The translations under genes and the position numbers were made by a program. From Pleodorina starrii (Eukaryota > Chlorophyta > Chlorophyceae > Chlamydomonadales > Volvocaceae), in assembly GCA_030267565.1 (NCBI GenBank), contig BRXU01000036.1, positions 496,001 to 560,000 on the forward strand: DNA of 64,000 nucleotides. Direction: 5' to 3'. Under the pieces are notes generated by a model that was not told the DNA's origin, searched no databases, and was given only the letters and a program-made list of their open reading frames with translations. Of this stretch, positions 35,276 through 45,995 are shown in pieces. The number at the start of each line of letters is the position of its first letter. Position 1 is the first letter of the stretch.

Positions 35276-36238
35276 CTGAGCACTGCCTAGGTAGGGGATC
35301 TTACCGGCTCCCTTCCCAATCAGTGATCAGCATATTTAGGCTGAAGGGTATGTCCCAAGCAAACATCCGTCGAGCACTCATCGATCTACTATGCTCACTC
35401 CATCACACCCCTCATCCATTCATCATGCTGTGTATGCTCCGCGCATGTTGTACAGTGGGCTTCAGACCCTCTCAAGGGTCCTTGCAAGGGTAAAGCTTGC
35501 GGAACGCTGGACAAGCTAGCAAAGCCCAGCGCAGCCAGGTTGGATAGCATGAGCCATTTAAAAGGAATGTGTGAGCCCATGGACTATTCACCAAGACCAA
35601 CCGTCATGGAAAACTCGCCAAGATGGAGCTCCCTAGCTAATCTCAGATGGTCTGCTGGTCGCCAACGGACGACGGACAAAGAGCAGGTAGATAGGTATAC
35701 AGACTTGACATACCAACTCATGGACTGCGTGCAAATGCTGGAAGTGGACCCCAGCGCCAGGATGCCGGCCAAAGAATGGTGGGACATTTTCGGAGCAGAA
35801 AGAAAAAGAGATGACACAAGGAGGCTGCCTTGAATAGATAGAGAAGCTGTACGTAGGAGCCTGATCGATGGTAGATACATGCGTGCTACTGTTGATTGGC
35901 AACAAACAAACGATTCTGAAATACAAACCCAAGTGACGAAATGAAATGGGCACACAGCACAGAAAATAATCGACACACTGCTGCTGGGGCCACTATAGCA
36001 AAGCCAACTCCTCACCATGAGCGCCACATACAAATGGCCGATGAAGTCGATCGCATCAGTAAAGCCTTCAGTTTCTGACCATGCAAGCAAAAGCTCCATC
36101 GATCCATGATGTCACCTGGTATGTAGCATCACCATTGCATGGATGCATGGAAGGAATTTAATACCTAGATAGCTTGCGTGTACCAATATTGGCATTCATC
36201 ATGTGTGCGTGCCACAGCAAAAAGGCGGGGAGTGCATC

Positions 36239-36323
36239 TCCGATCTGCCTGGATCGAACAGGCGACCTAAGGATGTCTCTGCACAATTACAGTCCTTCGC
36301 TCTTCCAGCTGAGCTAAGATCGG
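36239..36323 (-). tRNA. tRNA-Tyr(GUA), unit 25, intact
   Basis: Identical to unit 20. Confidence 0.97.
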
Positions 36324-36342
36324 TCACTTCTCGCACCCCATA

Positions 36343-36414
36343 TATCGAGACCAGGTTTCGATCCTGGGACCTCGGGGTTATGAGCCCCGCACGCTTCCGC
36401 TGCGCCATCTCGAT
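36343..36414 (-). tRNA. tRNA-iMet(CAU), unit 25
   Basis: Intact. Confidence 0.97.
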
Positions 36415-37377
36415 CTGAGCACTGCCTAGGTAGGGGATCTTACCGGCTCCCTTCCCAATCAGTGATCAGCATATTTAGGCTGAAGGGTATGTCCCAAGCA
36501 AACATCCGTCGAGCACTCATCGATCTACTATGCTCACTCCATCACACCCCTCATCCATTCATCATGCTGTGTATGCTCCGCGCATGTTGTACAGTGGGCT
36601 TCAGACCCTCTCAAGGGTCCTTGCAAGGGTAAAGCTTGCGGAACGCTGGACAAGCTAGCAAAGCCCAGCGCAGCCAGGTTGGATAGCATGAGCCATTTAA
36701 AAGGAATGTGTGAGCCCATGGACTATTCACCAAGACCAACCGTCATGGAAAACTCGCCAAGATGGAGCTCCCTAGCTAATCTCAGATGGTCTGCTGGTCG
36801 CCAACGGACGACGGACAAAGAGCAGGTAGATAGGTATACAGACTTGACATACCAACTCATGGACTGCGTGCAAATGCTGGAAGTGGACCCCAGCGCCAGG
36901 ATGCCGGCCAAAGAATGGTGGGACATTTTCGGAGCAGAAAGAAAAAGAGATGACACAAGGAGGCTGCCTTGAATAGATAGAGAAGCTGTACGTAGGAGCC
37001 TGATCGATGGTAGATACATGCGTGCTACTGTTGATTGGCAACAAACAAACGATTCTGAAATACAAACCCAAGTGACGAAATGAAATGGGCACACAGCACA
37101 GAAAATAATCGACACACTGCTGCTGGGGCCACTATAGCAAAGCCAACTCCTCACCATGAGCGCCACATACAAATGGCCGATGAAGTCGATCGCATCAGTA
37201 AAGCCTTCAGTTTCTGACCATGCAAGCAAAAGCTCCATCGATCCATGATGTCACCTGGTATGTAGCATCACCATTGCATGGATGCATGGAAGGAATTTAA
37301 TACCTAGATAGCTTGCGTGTACCAATATTGGCATTCATCATGTGTGCGTGCCACAGCAAAAAGGCGGGGAGTGCATC

Positions 37378-37462
37378 TCCGATCTGCCTGGATCGAACAG
37401 GCGACCTAAGGATGTCTCTGCACAATTACAGTCCTTCGCTCTTCCAGCTGAGCTAAGATCGG
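37378..37462 (-). tRNA. tRNA-Tyr(GUA), unit 26, intact
   Basis: Identical to unit 20. Confidence 0.97.
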
Positions 37463-37481
37463 TCACTTCTCGCACCCCATA

Positions 37482-37553
37482 TATCGAGACCAGGTTTCGA
37501 TCCTGGGACCTCGGGGTTATGAGCCCCGCACGCTTCCGCTGCGCCATCTCGAT
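37482..37553 (-). tRNA. tRNA-iMet(CAU), unit 26
   Basis: Intact. Confidence 0.97.
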
Positions 37554-38516
37554 CTGAGCACTGCCTAGGTAGGGGATCTTACCGGCTCCCTTCCCAATCA
37601 GTGATCAGCATATTTAGGCTGAAGGGTATGTCCCAAGCAAACATCCGTCGAGCACTCATCGATCTACTATGCTCACTCCATCACACCCCTCATCCATTCA
37701 TCATGCTGTGTATGCTCCGCGCATGTTGTACAGTGGGCTTCAGACCCTCTCAAGGGTCCTTGCAAGGGTAAAGCTTGCGGAACGCTGGACAAGCTAGCAA
37801 AGCCCAGCGCAGCCAGGTTGGATAGCATGAGCCATTTAAAAGGAATGTGTGAGCCCATGGACTATTCACCAAGACCAACCGTCATGGAAAACTCGCCAAG
37901 ATGGAGCTCCCTAGCTAATCTCAGATGGTCTGCTGGTCGCCAACGGACGACGGACAAAGAGCAGGTAGATAGGTATACAGACTTGACATACCAACTCATG
38001 GACTGCGTGCAAATGCTGGAAGTGGACCCCAGCGCCAGGATGCCGGCCAAAGAATGGTGGGACATTTTCGGAGCAGAAAGAAAAAGAGATGACACAAGGA
38101 GGCTGCCTTGAATAGATAGAGAAGCTGTACGTAGGAGCCTGATCGATGGTAGATACATGCGTGCTACTGTTGATTGGCAACAAACAAACGATTCTGAAAT
38201 ACAAACCCAAGTGACGAAATGAAATGGGCACACAGCACAGAAAATAATCGACACACTGCTGCTGGGGCCACTATAGCAAAGCCAACTCCTCACCATGAGC
38301 GCCACATACAAATGGCCGATGAAGTCGATCGCATCAGTAAAGCCTTCAGTTTCTGACCATGCAAGCAAAAGCTCCATCGATCCATGATGTCACCTGGTAT
38401 GTAGCATCACCATTGCATGGATGCATGGAAGGAATTTAATACCTAGATAGCTTGCGTGTACCAATATTGGCATTCATCATGTGTGCGTGCCACAGCAAAA
38501 AGGCGGGGAGTGCATC

Positions 38517-38601
38517 TCCGATCTGCCTGGATCGAACAGGCGACCTAAGGATGTCTCTGCACAATTTCAGTCCTTCGCTCTTCCAGCTGAGCTAAGATCG
38601 G
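38517..38601 (-). tRNA. tRNA-Tyr body with GAA (Phe) anticodon, unit 27
   Basis: The gene is otherwise identical to unit 20, but the anticodon loop reads CTGAAA instead of CTGTAA (plus strand ATTTCAG near 38565-38570). The anticodon is GAA, which reads Phe codons. All stems, the intron and the terminator are intact, so it could be expressed. If still charged with Tyr it would put Tyr at Phe codons; if recognised by PheRS it would be a recoded tRNA. Confidence 0.9.
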
Positions 38602-38620
38602 TCACTTCTCGCACCCCATA

Positions 38621-38692
38621 TATCGAGACCAGGTTTCGATCCTGGGACCTCGGGGTTATGAGCCCCGCACGCTTCCGCTGCGCCATCTCGAT
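38621..38692 (-). tRNA. tRNA-iMet(CAU), unit 27
   Basis: Intact. Confidence 0.97.
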
Positions 38693-39655
38693 CTGAGCAC
38701 TGCCTAGGTAGGGGATCTTACCGGCTCCCTTCCCAATCAGTGATCAGCATATTTAGGCTGAAGGGTATGTCCCAAGCAAACATCCGTCGAGCACTCATCG
38801 ATCTACTATGCTCACTCCATCACACCCCTCATCCATTCATCATGCTGTGTATGCTCCGCGCATGTTGTACAGTGGGCTTCAGACCCTCTCAAGGGTCCTT
38901 GCAAGGGTAAAGCTTGCGGAACGCTGGACAAGCTAGCAAAGCCCAGCGCAGCCAGGTTGGATAGCATGAGCCATTTAAAAGGAATGTGTGAGCCCATGGA
39001 CTATTCACCAAGACCAACCGTCATGGAAAACTCGCCAAGATGGAGCTCCCTAGCTAATCTCAGATGGTCTGCTGGTCGCCAACGGACGACGGACAAAGAG
39101 CAGGTAGATAGGTATACAGACTTGACATACCAACTCATGGACTGCGTGCAAATGCTGGAAGTGGACCCCAGCGCCAGGATGCCGGCCAAAGAATGGTGGG
39201 ACATTTTCGGAGCAGAAAGAAAAAGAGATGACACAAGGAGGCTGCCTTGAATAGATAGAGAAGCTGTACGTAGGAGCCTGATCGATGGTAGATACATGCG
39301 TGCTACTGTTGATTGGCAACAAACAAACGATTCTGAAATACAAACCCAAGTGACGAAATGAAATGGGCACACAGCACAGAAAATAATCGACACACTGCTG
39401 CTGGGGCCACTATAGCAAAGCCAACTCCTCACCATGAGCGCCACATACAAATGGCCGATGAAGTCGATCGCATCAGTAAAGCCTTCAGTTTCTGACCATG
39501 CAAGCAAAAGCTCCATCGATCCATGATGTCACCTGGTATGTAGCATCACCATTGCATGGATGCATGGAAGGAATTTAATACCTAGATAGCTTGCGTGTAC
39601 CAATATTGGCATTCATCATGTGTGCGTGCCACAGCAAAAAGGCGGGGAGTGCATC

Positions 39656-39740
39656 TCCGATCTGCCTGGATCGAACAGGCGACCTAAGGATGTCTCTGCA
39701 CAATTACAGTCCTTCGCTCTTCCAGCTGAGCTAAGATCGG
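39656..39740 (-). tRNA. tRNA-Tyr(GUA), unit 28, intact
   Basis: Identical to unit 20. Confidence 0.97.
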
Positions 39741-39759
39741 TCACTTCTCGCACCCCATA

Positions 39760-39831
39760 TATCGAGACCAGGCTTCGATCCTGGGACCTCGGGGTTATGA
39801 GCCCCGCACGCTTCCGCTGCGCCATCTCGAT
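39760..39831 (-). tRNA. tRNA-iMet(CAU), unit 28
   Basis: The T-loop is ATCGAAG, so the initiator-specific A60 is G. Confidence 0.9.
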
Positions 39832-40794
39832 CTGAGCACTGCCTAGGTAGGGGATCTTACCGGCTCCCTTCCCAATCAGTGATCAGCATATTTAGGCTGA
39901 AGGGTATGTCCCAAGCAAACATCCGTCGAGCACTCATCGATCTACTATGCTCACTCCATCACACCCCTCATCCATTCATCATGCTGTGTATGCTCCGCGC
40001 ATGTTGTACAGTGGGCTTCAGACCCTCTCAAGGGTCCTTGCAAGGGTAAAGCTTGCGGAACGCTGGACAAGCTAGCAAAGCCCAGCGCAGCCAGGTTGGA
40101 TAGCATGAGCCATTTAAAAGGAATGTGTGAGCCCATGGACTATTCACCAAGACCAACCGTCATGGAAAACTCGCCAAGATGGAGCTCCCTAGCTAATCTC
40201 AGATGGTCTGCTGGTCGCCAACGGACGACGGACAAAGAGCAGGTAGATAGGTATACAGACTTGACATACCAACTCATGGACTGCGTGCAAATGCTGGAAG
40301 TGGACCCCAGCGCCAGGATGCCGGCCAAAGAATGGTGGGACATTTTCGGAGCAGAAAGAAAAAGAGATGACACAAGGAGGCTGCCTTGAATAGATAGAGA
40401 AGCTGTACGTAGGAGCCTGATCGATGGTAGATACATGCGTGCTACTGTTGATTGGCAACAAACAAACGATTCTGAAATACAAACCCAAGTGACGAAATGA
40501 AATGGGCACACAGCACAGAAAATAATCGACACACTGCTGCTGGGGCCACTATAGCAAAGCCAACTCCTCACCATGAGCGCCACATACAAATGGCCGATGA
40601 AGTCGATCGCATCAGTAAAGCCTTCAGTTTCTGACCATGCAAGCAAAAGCTCCATCGATCCATGATGTCACCTGGTATGTAGCATCACCATTGCATGGAT
40701 GCATGGAAGGAATTTAATACCTAGATAGCTTGCGTGTACCAATATTGGCATTCATCATGTGTGCGTGCCACAGCAAAAAGGCGGGGAGTGCATC

Positions 40795-40879
40795 TCCGAT
40801 CTGCCTGGATCGAACAGGCGACCTAAGGATGTCTCTGCACAATTACAGTCCTTCGCTCTTCCAGCTGAGCTAAGATCGG
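40795..40879 (-). tRNA. tRNA-Tyr(GUA), unit 29, intact
   Basis: Intact although it sits in the diverged terminal unit. Confidence 0.96.
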
Positions 40880-40898
40880 TCACTTCTCGCACCCCATA

Positions 40899-40970
40899 TA
40901 TCGAGACCAGGTTTCGATCCTGGGACCTCGGGGTTATGAGTCCCGCACGCTTCCGCTGCGCCATCTCGAT
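40899..40970 (-). tRNA. tRNA-iMet(CAU), unit 29, anticodon-stem variant
   Basis: G31 is A (CGGGA), so the pair next to the anticodon loop is A:C and the initiator GGG/CCC signature is lost. Confidence 0.85.
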
Positions 40971-41762
40971 CTGAGCACTGCCTAGGTAGGGGATCTTACC
41001 GGCTCCCTTCCCAATCAGTGATCAGCATATTTAGGCTGAAGGGTATGTCCCAAGCAAACATCCGTCGAGCACTCATCGATCTACTATGCTCACTCCATCA
41101 CACCCCTCATCCATTCATCATGCTGTGTATGCTCCGCGCATGTTGTACAGTGGGCTTCAGACCCTCTCAAGGGTCCTTGTAAGGGTAAAGCTTGCGGAAC
41201 GCTGGACAAGCTAGCAAAGCCCAGCGCAGCCAGGTTGGATAGCATGAGCCATTTAAAAGGAATATGTGAGCCCATGGACTATTCACCAAGACCAACCGTC
41301 ATGGAGAACTCGCCAAGATGGAGCTCCCTAGCTAATCTCAGATGGTCTGCTGGTCGCCAACGGACGACTGACAAACAGTAGGTAGGTATACAGACTTGAC
41401 ATACCAACTCATGGACTGCGCGCAAATGCTGGAATGAATTGGACCCCAGCGCCAGGATGCCGGCCAAAGAATGGTGGGACGTTTTCGGAGCAGAAAGAAA
41501 AAGAGATGCGTTGACTTCTCTAGCAGCGACGAAGGAGTGGCAGAGAAGTCTGGTTCTAACGACGATCGTTGTTAACGGTTAAGTTGGTTGCCGTACGGTG
41601 TACGGCTTGCAGCCAGAGGCTGCACCTCTTGTGGGGCAGCTGCCGTCTGGAGACGGCATCTGCCGTTGTTGTTTCATCTTTTGTGTTAGCCCTTCTGCCA
41701 GGGCTAGTACTACCACTTGTTGCAACAACCCAATATTCTTTTTTGTCGTTTTTCAGTTCACA

Positions 41763-42485
41763 ATGAGCGCGGATCAGTCGCAAGCTACGAATGAGAAGAT
41801 TCAGAAGTTAATGGATGAATTGAAAGAAACGAAGGAGGAGGTACAGAAGGCTAGGGCGAAAATGGCGCGCCAACAGCTGGACCTGAAGAGCGTGTTCTCG
41901 AAACCAGCTGGTTTAACTAACAAGATCTTGCTAAGGAAGTTCGATGAGAACTTGGCCACGCACGAGAAGCTGCGGATGGTGGAGAGCGCCTTGGAGGATT
42001 TGGCGCCAAAGACGGCTGCTGGCGAGATCGACTGGGACAGCACTGAACCGGTCGTTAAGCAGGGCAGCATTGCTATGGCGGAGCTGATGCGACAGTCCCA
42101 GTTGGTGCACAGTTCCATCGTCGCGGGAGCTAAGGTGGACCAGAGCGAGCAGCTGGCGGTCATGGAGACCTATTACGAGTGGATGCAGCATAACATCGAA
42201 ACGCCGCATCAGGATTACCTTACCGGCAAGAAGCGTTTGACGGATGTGCAGAACAAGGAGTACAGGGCTGCGGTGCAAGACGTCAAGGACCGCAACAAGG
42301 AGAAGGAGAAGGAGTCGACCAAGAAAGGCGCGCAGCAGCAGTGGCAGCAGAACAGTGGGCAGAAAAGGCAGTACGGCAAGCAGGGTTTCGGTGGATACGG
42401 CGCGCAGCCGCAACCACAGCAGCAGCCGGCTGCCTGGCAGCAGCAGCAGCAGCAGTACCCGCAGGCTCAGAGGCCGCGGCGTTAA
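41763..42485 (+). CDS. Gag-like protein of the DIRS-type element (240 aa)
   Basis: ATG at 41763 is the first in a frame open from further upstream. The protein starts MSADQSQATNEKIQKLMDEL, and residues about 5-45 form a Lys/Glu-rich heptad region likely to be a coiled coil. The middle is helical and charged, and the last 60 residues or so are a Gln/Gly/Pro-rich tail (QQQWQQNSGQKR, QPQPQQQPAAWQQQQQQY) ending PRR. There is no zinc knuckle. Position 5' of the RT gene and composition fit the nucleocapsid-type first ORF of DIRS elements; sequence identity to a named gag is not claimed. An alternative is a short cellular coiled-coil protein, which is unlikely in this context. Confidence 0.7.
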   Translation: MSADQSQATNEKIQKLMDELKETKEEVQKARAKMARQQLDLKSVFSKPAGLTNKILLRKFDENLATHEKLRMVESALEDLAPKTAAGEIDWDSTEPVVKQGSIAMAELMRQSQLVHSSIVAGAKVDQSEQLAVMETYYEWMQHNIETPHQDYLTGKKRLTDVQNKEYRAAVQDVKDRNKEKEKESTKKGAQQQWQQNSGQKRQYGKQGFGGYGAQPQPQQQPAAWQQQQQQYPQAQRPRR

Positions 42486-42521
42486 TGGCCGGTGGTTGCG
42501 ACGGATTGAACAATTTCGCTG

Positions 42522-43041
42522 CGACCCGCTGGAGGGTATTATGCGCGCCCCGTTGTTGGCCGCATTTACTTTGAGCTGAGCCCCGTTGTGGCCGCTCTAG
42601 AGCTGAGCCCCGTTGTGGCCGCTCTTGTTGAGAGAAGACGACGCGTGACAGACGCAGTTAAGAATTCATGCGAGCCCCGTCGATGGCCGCACACGCGGAA
42701 GCCGAACAGCTGGATCTTATTAAGCGGACCCGTTGTTGGCCGCGTTGTCGAGCTGAGCCCCGTTGTGGCCGCTCTTGAGCTGAGCCCCGTTGTGGCCGCT
42801 CTTATCGGAGGACGATTATGCGTGACAGACGCAGTTTGAATTCACGCGAGTCCCGTCGCTGGCCGCGTACGTAGAAATCAGATCAGCTGGGATAATTTAA
42901 GCGATCCCCGTTGTTGGCCGTTTTGTCGAGCTGAGCCCCGTTGTGGCTACTCTTGAGCCGCGCCCGTGTGGCCGCTCTTGCCAGACAGCAATGTGCGTAG
43001 TTGGCGCAGTGAAGCTATGCGAGCCCCGTTGTTGGCCGCTA
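42522..43041 (+). repeat. Internal direct repeats between ORF1 and ORF2 of the retrotransposon
   Basis: About a dozen irregularly spaced copies of GAGCCCCGTTGTTGGCCGC or the variant GAGCTGAGCCCCGTTGTGG CCGCTC, nested in a longer imperfect repeat that also contains CGTGACAGACGCAGTT (near 42645 and 42820). The array is non-coding and lies where no ORF is expected. It could be structured RNA, a packaging or priming signal, or a simple expansion; nothing here decides which. Confidence 0.8.
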
Positions 43042-43478
43042 ATGCGAGTTGAGATTCTTGGGGCGACCCGTGGTGGTTTCGTCTGCTACATAATGACCCA
43101 AATGGGCGCGCGAACCGTTAACCTCTTTTTGGTTGGGTATTGGATCATGAGCGTAGCAGGGCATTTGGTAACTGCAAGCGGGAAGGTGCCCTTATTGACA
43201 TCGTTCTTGCCGATGGACCTTGGTCTTTTGGTTGCAAACACCTGACGGTGTGGATATGTAAGCACTCGTTACACGACCCGTTCATCTGACATAGCTGATG
43301 GGCCAAGTTTCATTGTCGTACGGGCTCACGGCAGCGAAGTTTTGTCTTATACGCTTTGTCTTCGTCGTCGCTCTGCAAGTCAGTCATTTATTTCTGGGAT
43401 CAGCGGATAATAGAATAATCATTTGAAACACCGGGGCCGTGTTCAATTTCCGAATTTTCTCTGGCATCACAATTTACA
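43042..43478 (+). other. Leader between the internal repeats and ORF2
   Basis: Unique sequence of about 0.44 kb with no convincing open frame. It probably serves as 5' leader or promoter for ORF2, an inference from position only. Confidence 0.4.
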
Positions 43479-45995
43479 ATGTCCAACAACGATCCAGCTA
43501 ATTCTATTAGGTCTCTTGTGCGTCCAGCACAACGTTCGCTGTTTACCTCTAGGGCGGCGGCCCCGAGCAGATCATCTTTGGCGAATAGTGTGGCCAGACA
43601 GTCCGCAGGAGGACTGTCGCTTGCCCAGAGGGCCACAAATACTAGCCATAAACGCCCAGCTGAGGGCGTCGCACGTGAGGACGCGACCAAACGCCAGCAG
43701 GCACCATCATCGGTGCCGCCACCAGTCGAGCCGCAACCGATCACCAACGCGGGCCATATCCGCGCTGAGGCCGGACAACAGGACCCGGAAGGCGAGACCG
43801 CGGGCGCTCCGGCTAAAGGCGCATCGGCTTCCGCGGAGGCCGTGGGATCTCAGCCTGGCGCGAGCCAAATCCTGCCCCGAAGGCAAGCGGAGAACGACCG
43901 GAAGCCTGCGCTGTCAGGTGTGGTTGCAGACTTGCCGGAGGACTCTTGGGAGTTTGAGGGCGGTGGCGCGGATGCAAAAGTGAAACCTGCCAAACCGGTA
44001 CCGCAGATGCGACACCGGCTGAGGAATAACTTGTGGTTCTGGCGGTCGTTTTGCCGCTCCTCTCTGGTCCTAAGCTGGATCGCGGTGGGATACTGTCTGA
44101 TGTGGAACGCAGATTGCCCAAAAGCAGGCCCAGACCCGGTCAGGCTACCCAACCACGGCTCGGCATTGCAGAACCAAGGGTTCGTGAAAGATGCGGTTGC
44201 TGAGCTCGTGGCTACGGGTGCGGCGCTGGCCTTGCCAGACGGTTCGGTCCCGCACTGCGTCATGCCTCTAGGCGTAGTACCGAAGGCAGGCACTGACAAG
44301 TTTCGTTTGATTTATGATGCGCGCTATTTGAATAAGCTGGTTGTGACGCCGAGCTTCAAATATGAAACCCTCGCGGGTTTGGGCACGGTCCTCCAGCCGG
44401 GGGACTACTTGTTCACGGTGGACCTAAAATCTGGCTACCACCATCTGGACATTCATCCGGATTTTTGGCGTTATCTAGGTTTCATGTGGGAAGGGAAATA
44501 CTATGTTTTCACGCAACTCCCTTTCGGTTTGGCACCCGCGTGCTGGGCGTTTACGAAGCTCACACGGGAACTGCAGACCTTATGGCGGTCGGAAGGGCAT
44601 CGCACGTCGGGTTATATCGACGATAGTATCCACGCCCACCAGGACCCAGCTGTGCTCGAGGCATGGAAGGTCAAGGTGCTTGGGGACTTGGAGAGAGCAG
44701 GTTTCATAGTCAGCGAGAAGAAGTGTGACCTCGTACTGTCACAGCAGAAGAAGTATTTGGGTGCTTTGGTGGACACCTCGAAGGGGTGCTTACTGGTGCC
44801 GGCCGAGAAGCAGATGGCACTCTTGCAAAACATTCAATTGGCTCTAGACCAACAGCCGGACGGGTGCAAGGTTCGGCAAGTCGCGTCCATTGTGGGACAC
44901 CTCATGTCCATGTCATATTCCTTTGGTGAGCTCTCGACGCTCATGACACGCCGCCTGACGGCGTGGCAGGGCAATGTGCTCCGCGCGGGGTTCACGTTGG
45001 AGGACCGGATTCCCTTGGATAGCGCGAGTATTGAAGAGCTGAATTTCTGGCGTACGGCTGTGCAACGGTACGATGGCCGGAAGCCACTTTGGCCCCCGTC
45101 GAATCTACACACGATTAAGATTTTCTCCGATGCTGCGGGGCGTTCGCGTTACTCTTTTGGTGGTTGGGGCGGTTGGGCCAAGATTGAAGGGCAGCTGGTG
45201 AAAGCAGCAGGGCGCTGGGATTTCGACACGGCACCCAGATCATCCACTTACCTCGAGATGCGTGGTGTTTGGAAAGTATTGCGGAGCCTGAACACGCGTG
45301 GGCAGTTGACGGAGCAACGGGTGATGGTGAACACCGACAACTATGGGACTTTTTGCATACTTACGAAGGCGGGCTCCGTGGTACCAGACATACACGATGT
45401 GTGTATGAGCCTTTTCTGGTACGTGATCGAGCATAAGATCACCCTGGTCGCGAATTGGATTCCTCGGGAACAGAATGTGCTGGCGGATGCGTTGAGCAAG
45501 GCAGACATTTCGTCGGACTGGATGCTGCACCCAGAGGTTTTCGGCTACGTTGAATGGCTGTGGGGACCTTTCGAGGTGGACCTGTTTGCCTCGGAAACCA
45601 ACCACCTGGTGCCCACCTACTTCAGTCATTACTACACTCCAACCTGTGCGGGTGTGAACGCCTTCTCGCGGGTGTGGCCTCGCACCTCCTGGTGCAATCC
45701 ACCGTTTGGCCTCATAGGGCGGGTGCTCGAACACGCAGCAAGGTGCCGGACCCGCATGGCTCTAATCGTTCCTTTTTGGCCCGGCGCTGCCTGGTGGCAC
45801 AAATTGGTGGAGAACGCCTGCGTTTTTCAGTCGTTTGTGTGGGACTGCGTGGTCTTACCGGCGCGCAAGGATCTATTCCTGAGTGGCGCTTACGGGAACA
45901 CACTATCCCGGGAACGCCCCAACTGGGGCACTCTAGCCCTGCTGGTGGATTTTGCGTCTGAGTGCGACAGGGCCATTCTAATCCCCGATTTGTAA
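43479..45995 (+). CDS. Reverse transcriptase-RNase H-methyltransferase polyprotein (838 aa)
   Basis: It starts at the ATG at 43479. Residues 1-190 are a low-complexity Ala/Pro/Arg-rich N-terminus. The RT domain spans about 225-470: KFRLIYDARYLN near 274, VDLKSGYHH near 314, LPFGLAPACWAF near 347, and the catalytic box YIDD at 379-382. RNase H follows at about 545-675, with IFSDAAG (first Asp), YLEMRG (Glu), VNTDNYG (Asp) and NVLADALSK. The C-terminus (about 695-835) has FEVDLFASE and WCNPPFG at 738-744, the NPPF motif of the N6-adenine methyltransferase-like domain typical of DIRS elements. All catalytic residues I can check are present. The last 34 nt overlap the recombinase frame. Confidence 0.93.
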   Translation: MSNNDPANSIRSLVRPAQRSLFTSRAAAPSRSSLANSVARQSAGGLSLAQRATNTSHKRPAEGVAREDATKRQQAPSSVPPPVEPQPITNAGHIRAEAGQQDPEGETAGAPAKGASASAEAVGSQPGASQILPRRQAENDRKPALSGVVADLPEDSWEFEGGGADAKVKPAKPVPQMRHRLRNNLWFWRSFCRSSLVLSWIAVGYCLMWNADCPKAGPDPVRLPNHGSALQNQGFVKDAVAELVATGAALALPDGSVPHCVMPLGVVPKAGTDKFRLIYDARYLNKLVVTPSFKYETLAGLGTVLQPGDYLFTVDLKSGYHHLDIHPDFWRYLGFMWEGKYYVFTQLPFGLAPACWAFTKLTRELQTLWRSEGHRTSGYIDDSIHAHQDPAVLEAWKVKVLGDLERAGFIVSEKKCDLVLSQQKKYLGALVDTSKGCLLVPAEKQMALLQNIQLALDQQPDGCKVRQVASIVGHLMSMSYSFGELSTLMTRRLTAWQGNVLRAGFTLEDRIPLDSASIEELNFWRTAVQRYDGRKPLWPPSNLHTIKIFSDAAGRSRYSFGGWGGWAKIEGQLVKAAGRWDFDTAPRSSTYLEMRGVWKVLRSLNTRGQLTEQRVMVNTDNYGTFCILTKAGSVVPDIHDVCMSLFWYVIEHKITLVANWIPREQNVLADALSKADISSDWMLHPEVFGYVEWLWGPFEVDLFASETNHLVPTYFSHYYTPTCAGVNAFSRVWPRTSWCNPPFGLIGRVLEHAARCRTRMALIVPFWPGAAWWHKLVENACVFQSFVWDCVVLPARKDLFLSGAYGNTLSRERPNWGTLALLVDFASECDRAILIPDL

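Larger units (their letters stand above)
13222..41508. repeat. Right tDNA tandem array, 25 units of 1137-1145 bp
   Basis: Twenty-five head-to-tail units. Spacing is 1137, 1145, 1145, 1137, 1137, 1137, 1145, 1145, 1137, 1145, 1145, 1137, 1143 and then a uniform 1139 bp. The 1145 form has CAAGAACT inserted before CATGGACTGCG; the 1139 form reads GACATACCAACTCATGG there. Units at about 29.7-40.1 kb are nearly identical, indicating recent amplification or conversion. The terminal unit (ending 41508) is the most diverged, as expected at an array edge. Each unit carries an iMet-Tyr tRNA pair on the minus strand. Confidence 0.97.

Noticed and set aside
1..41508. CRISPR-like or bacterial regular repeat
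   Set aside because: The period is about 1.14 kb, the repeats contain eukaryotic initiator tRNA, and the flanking genes are spliced.
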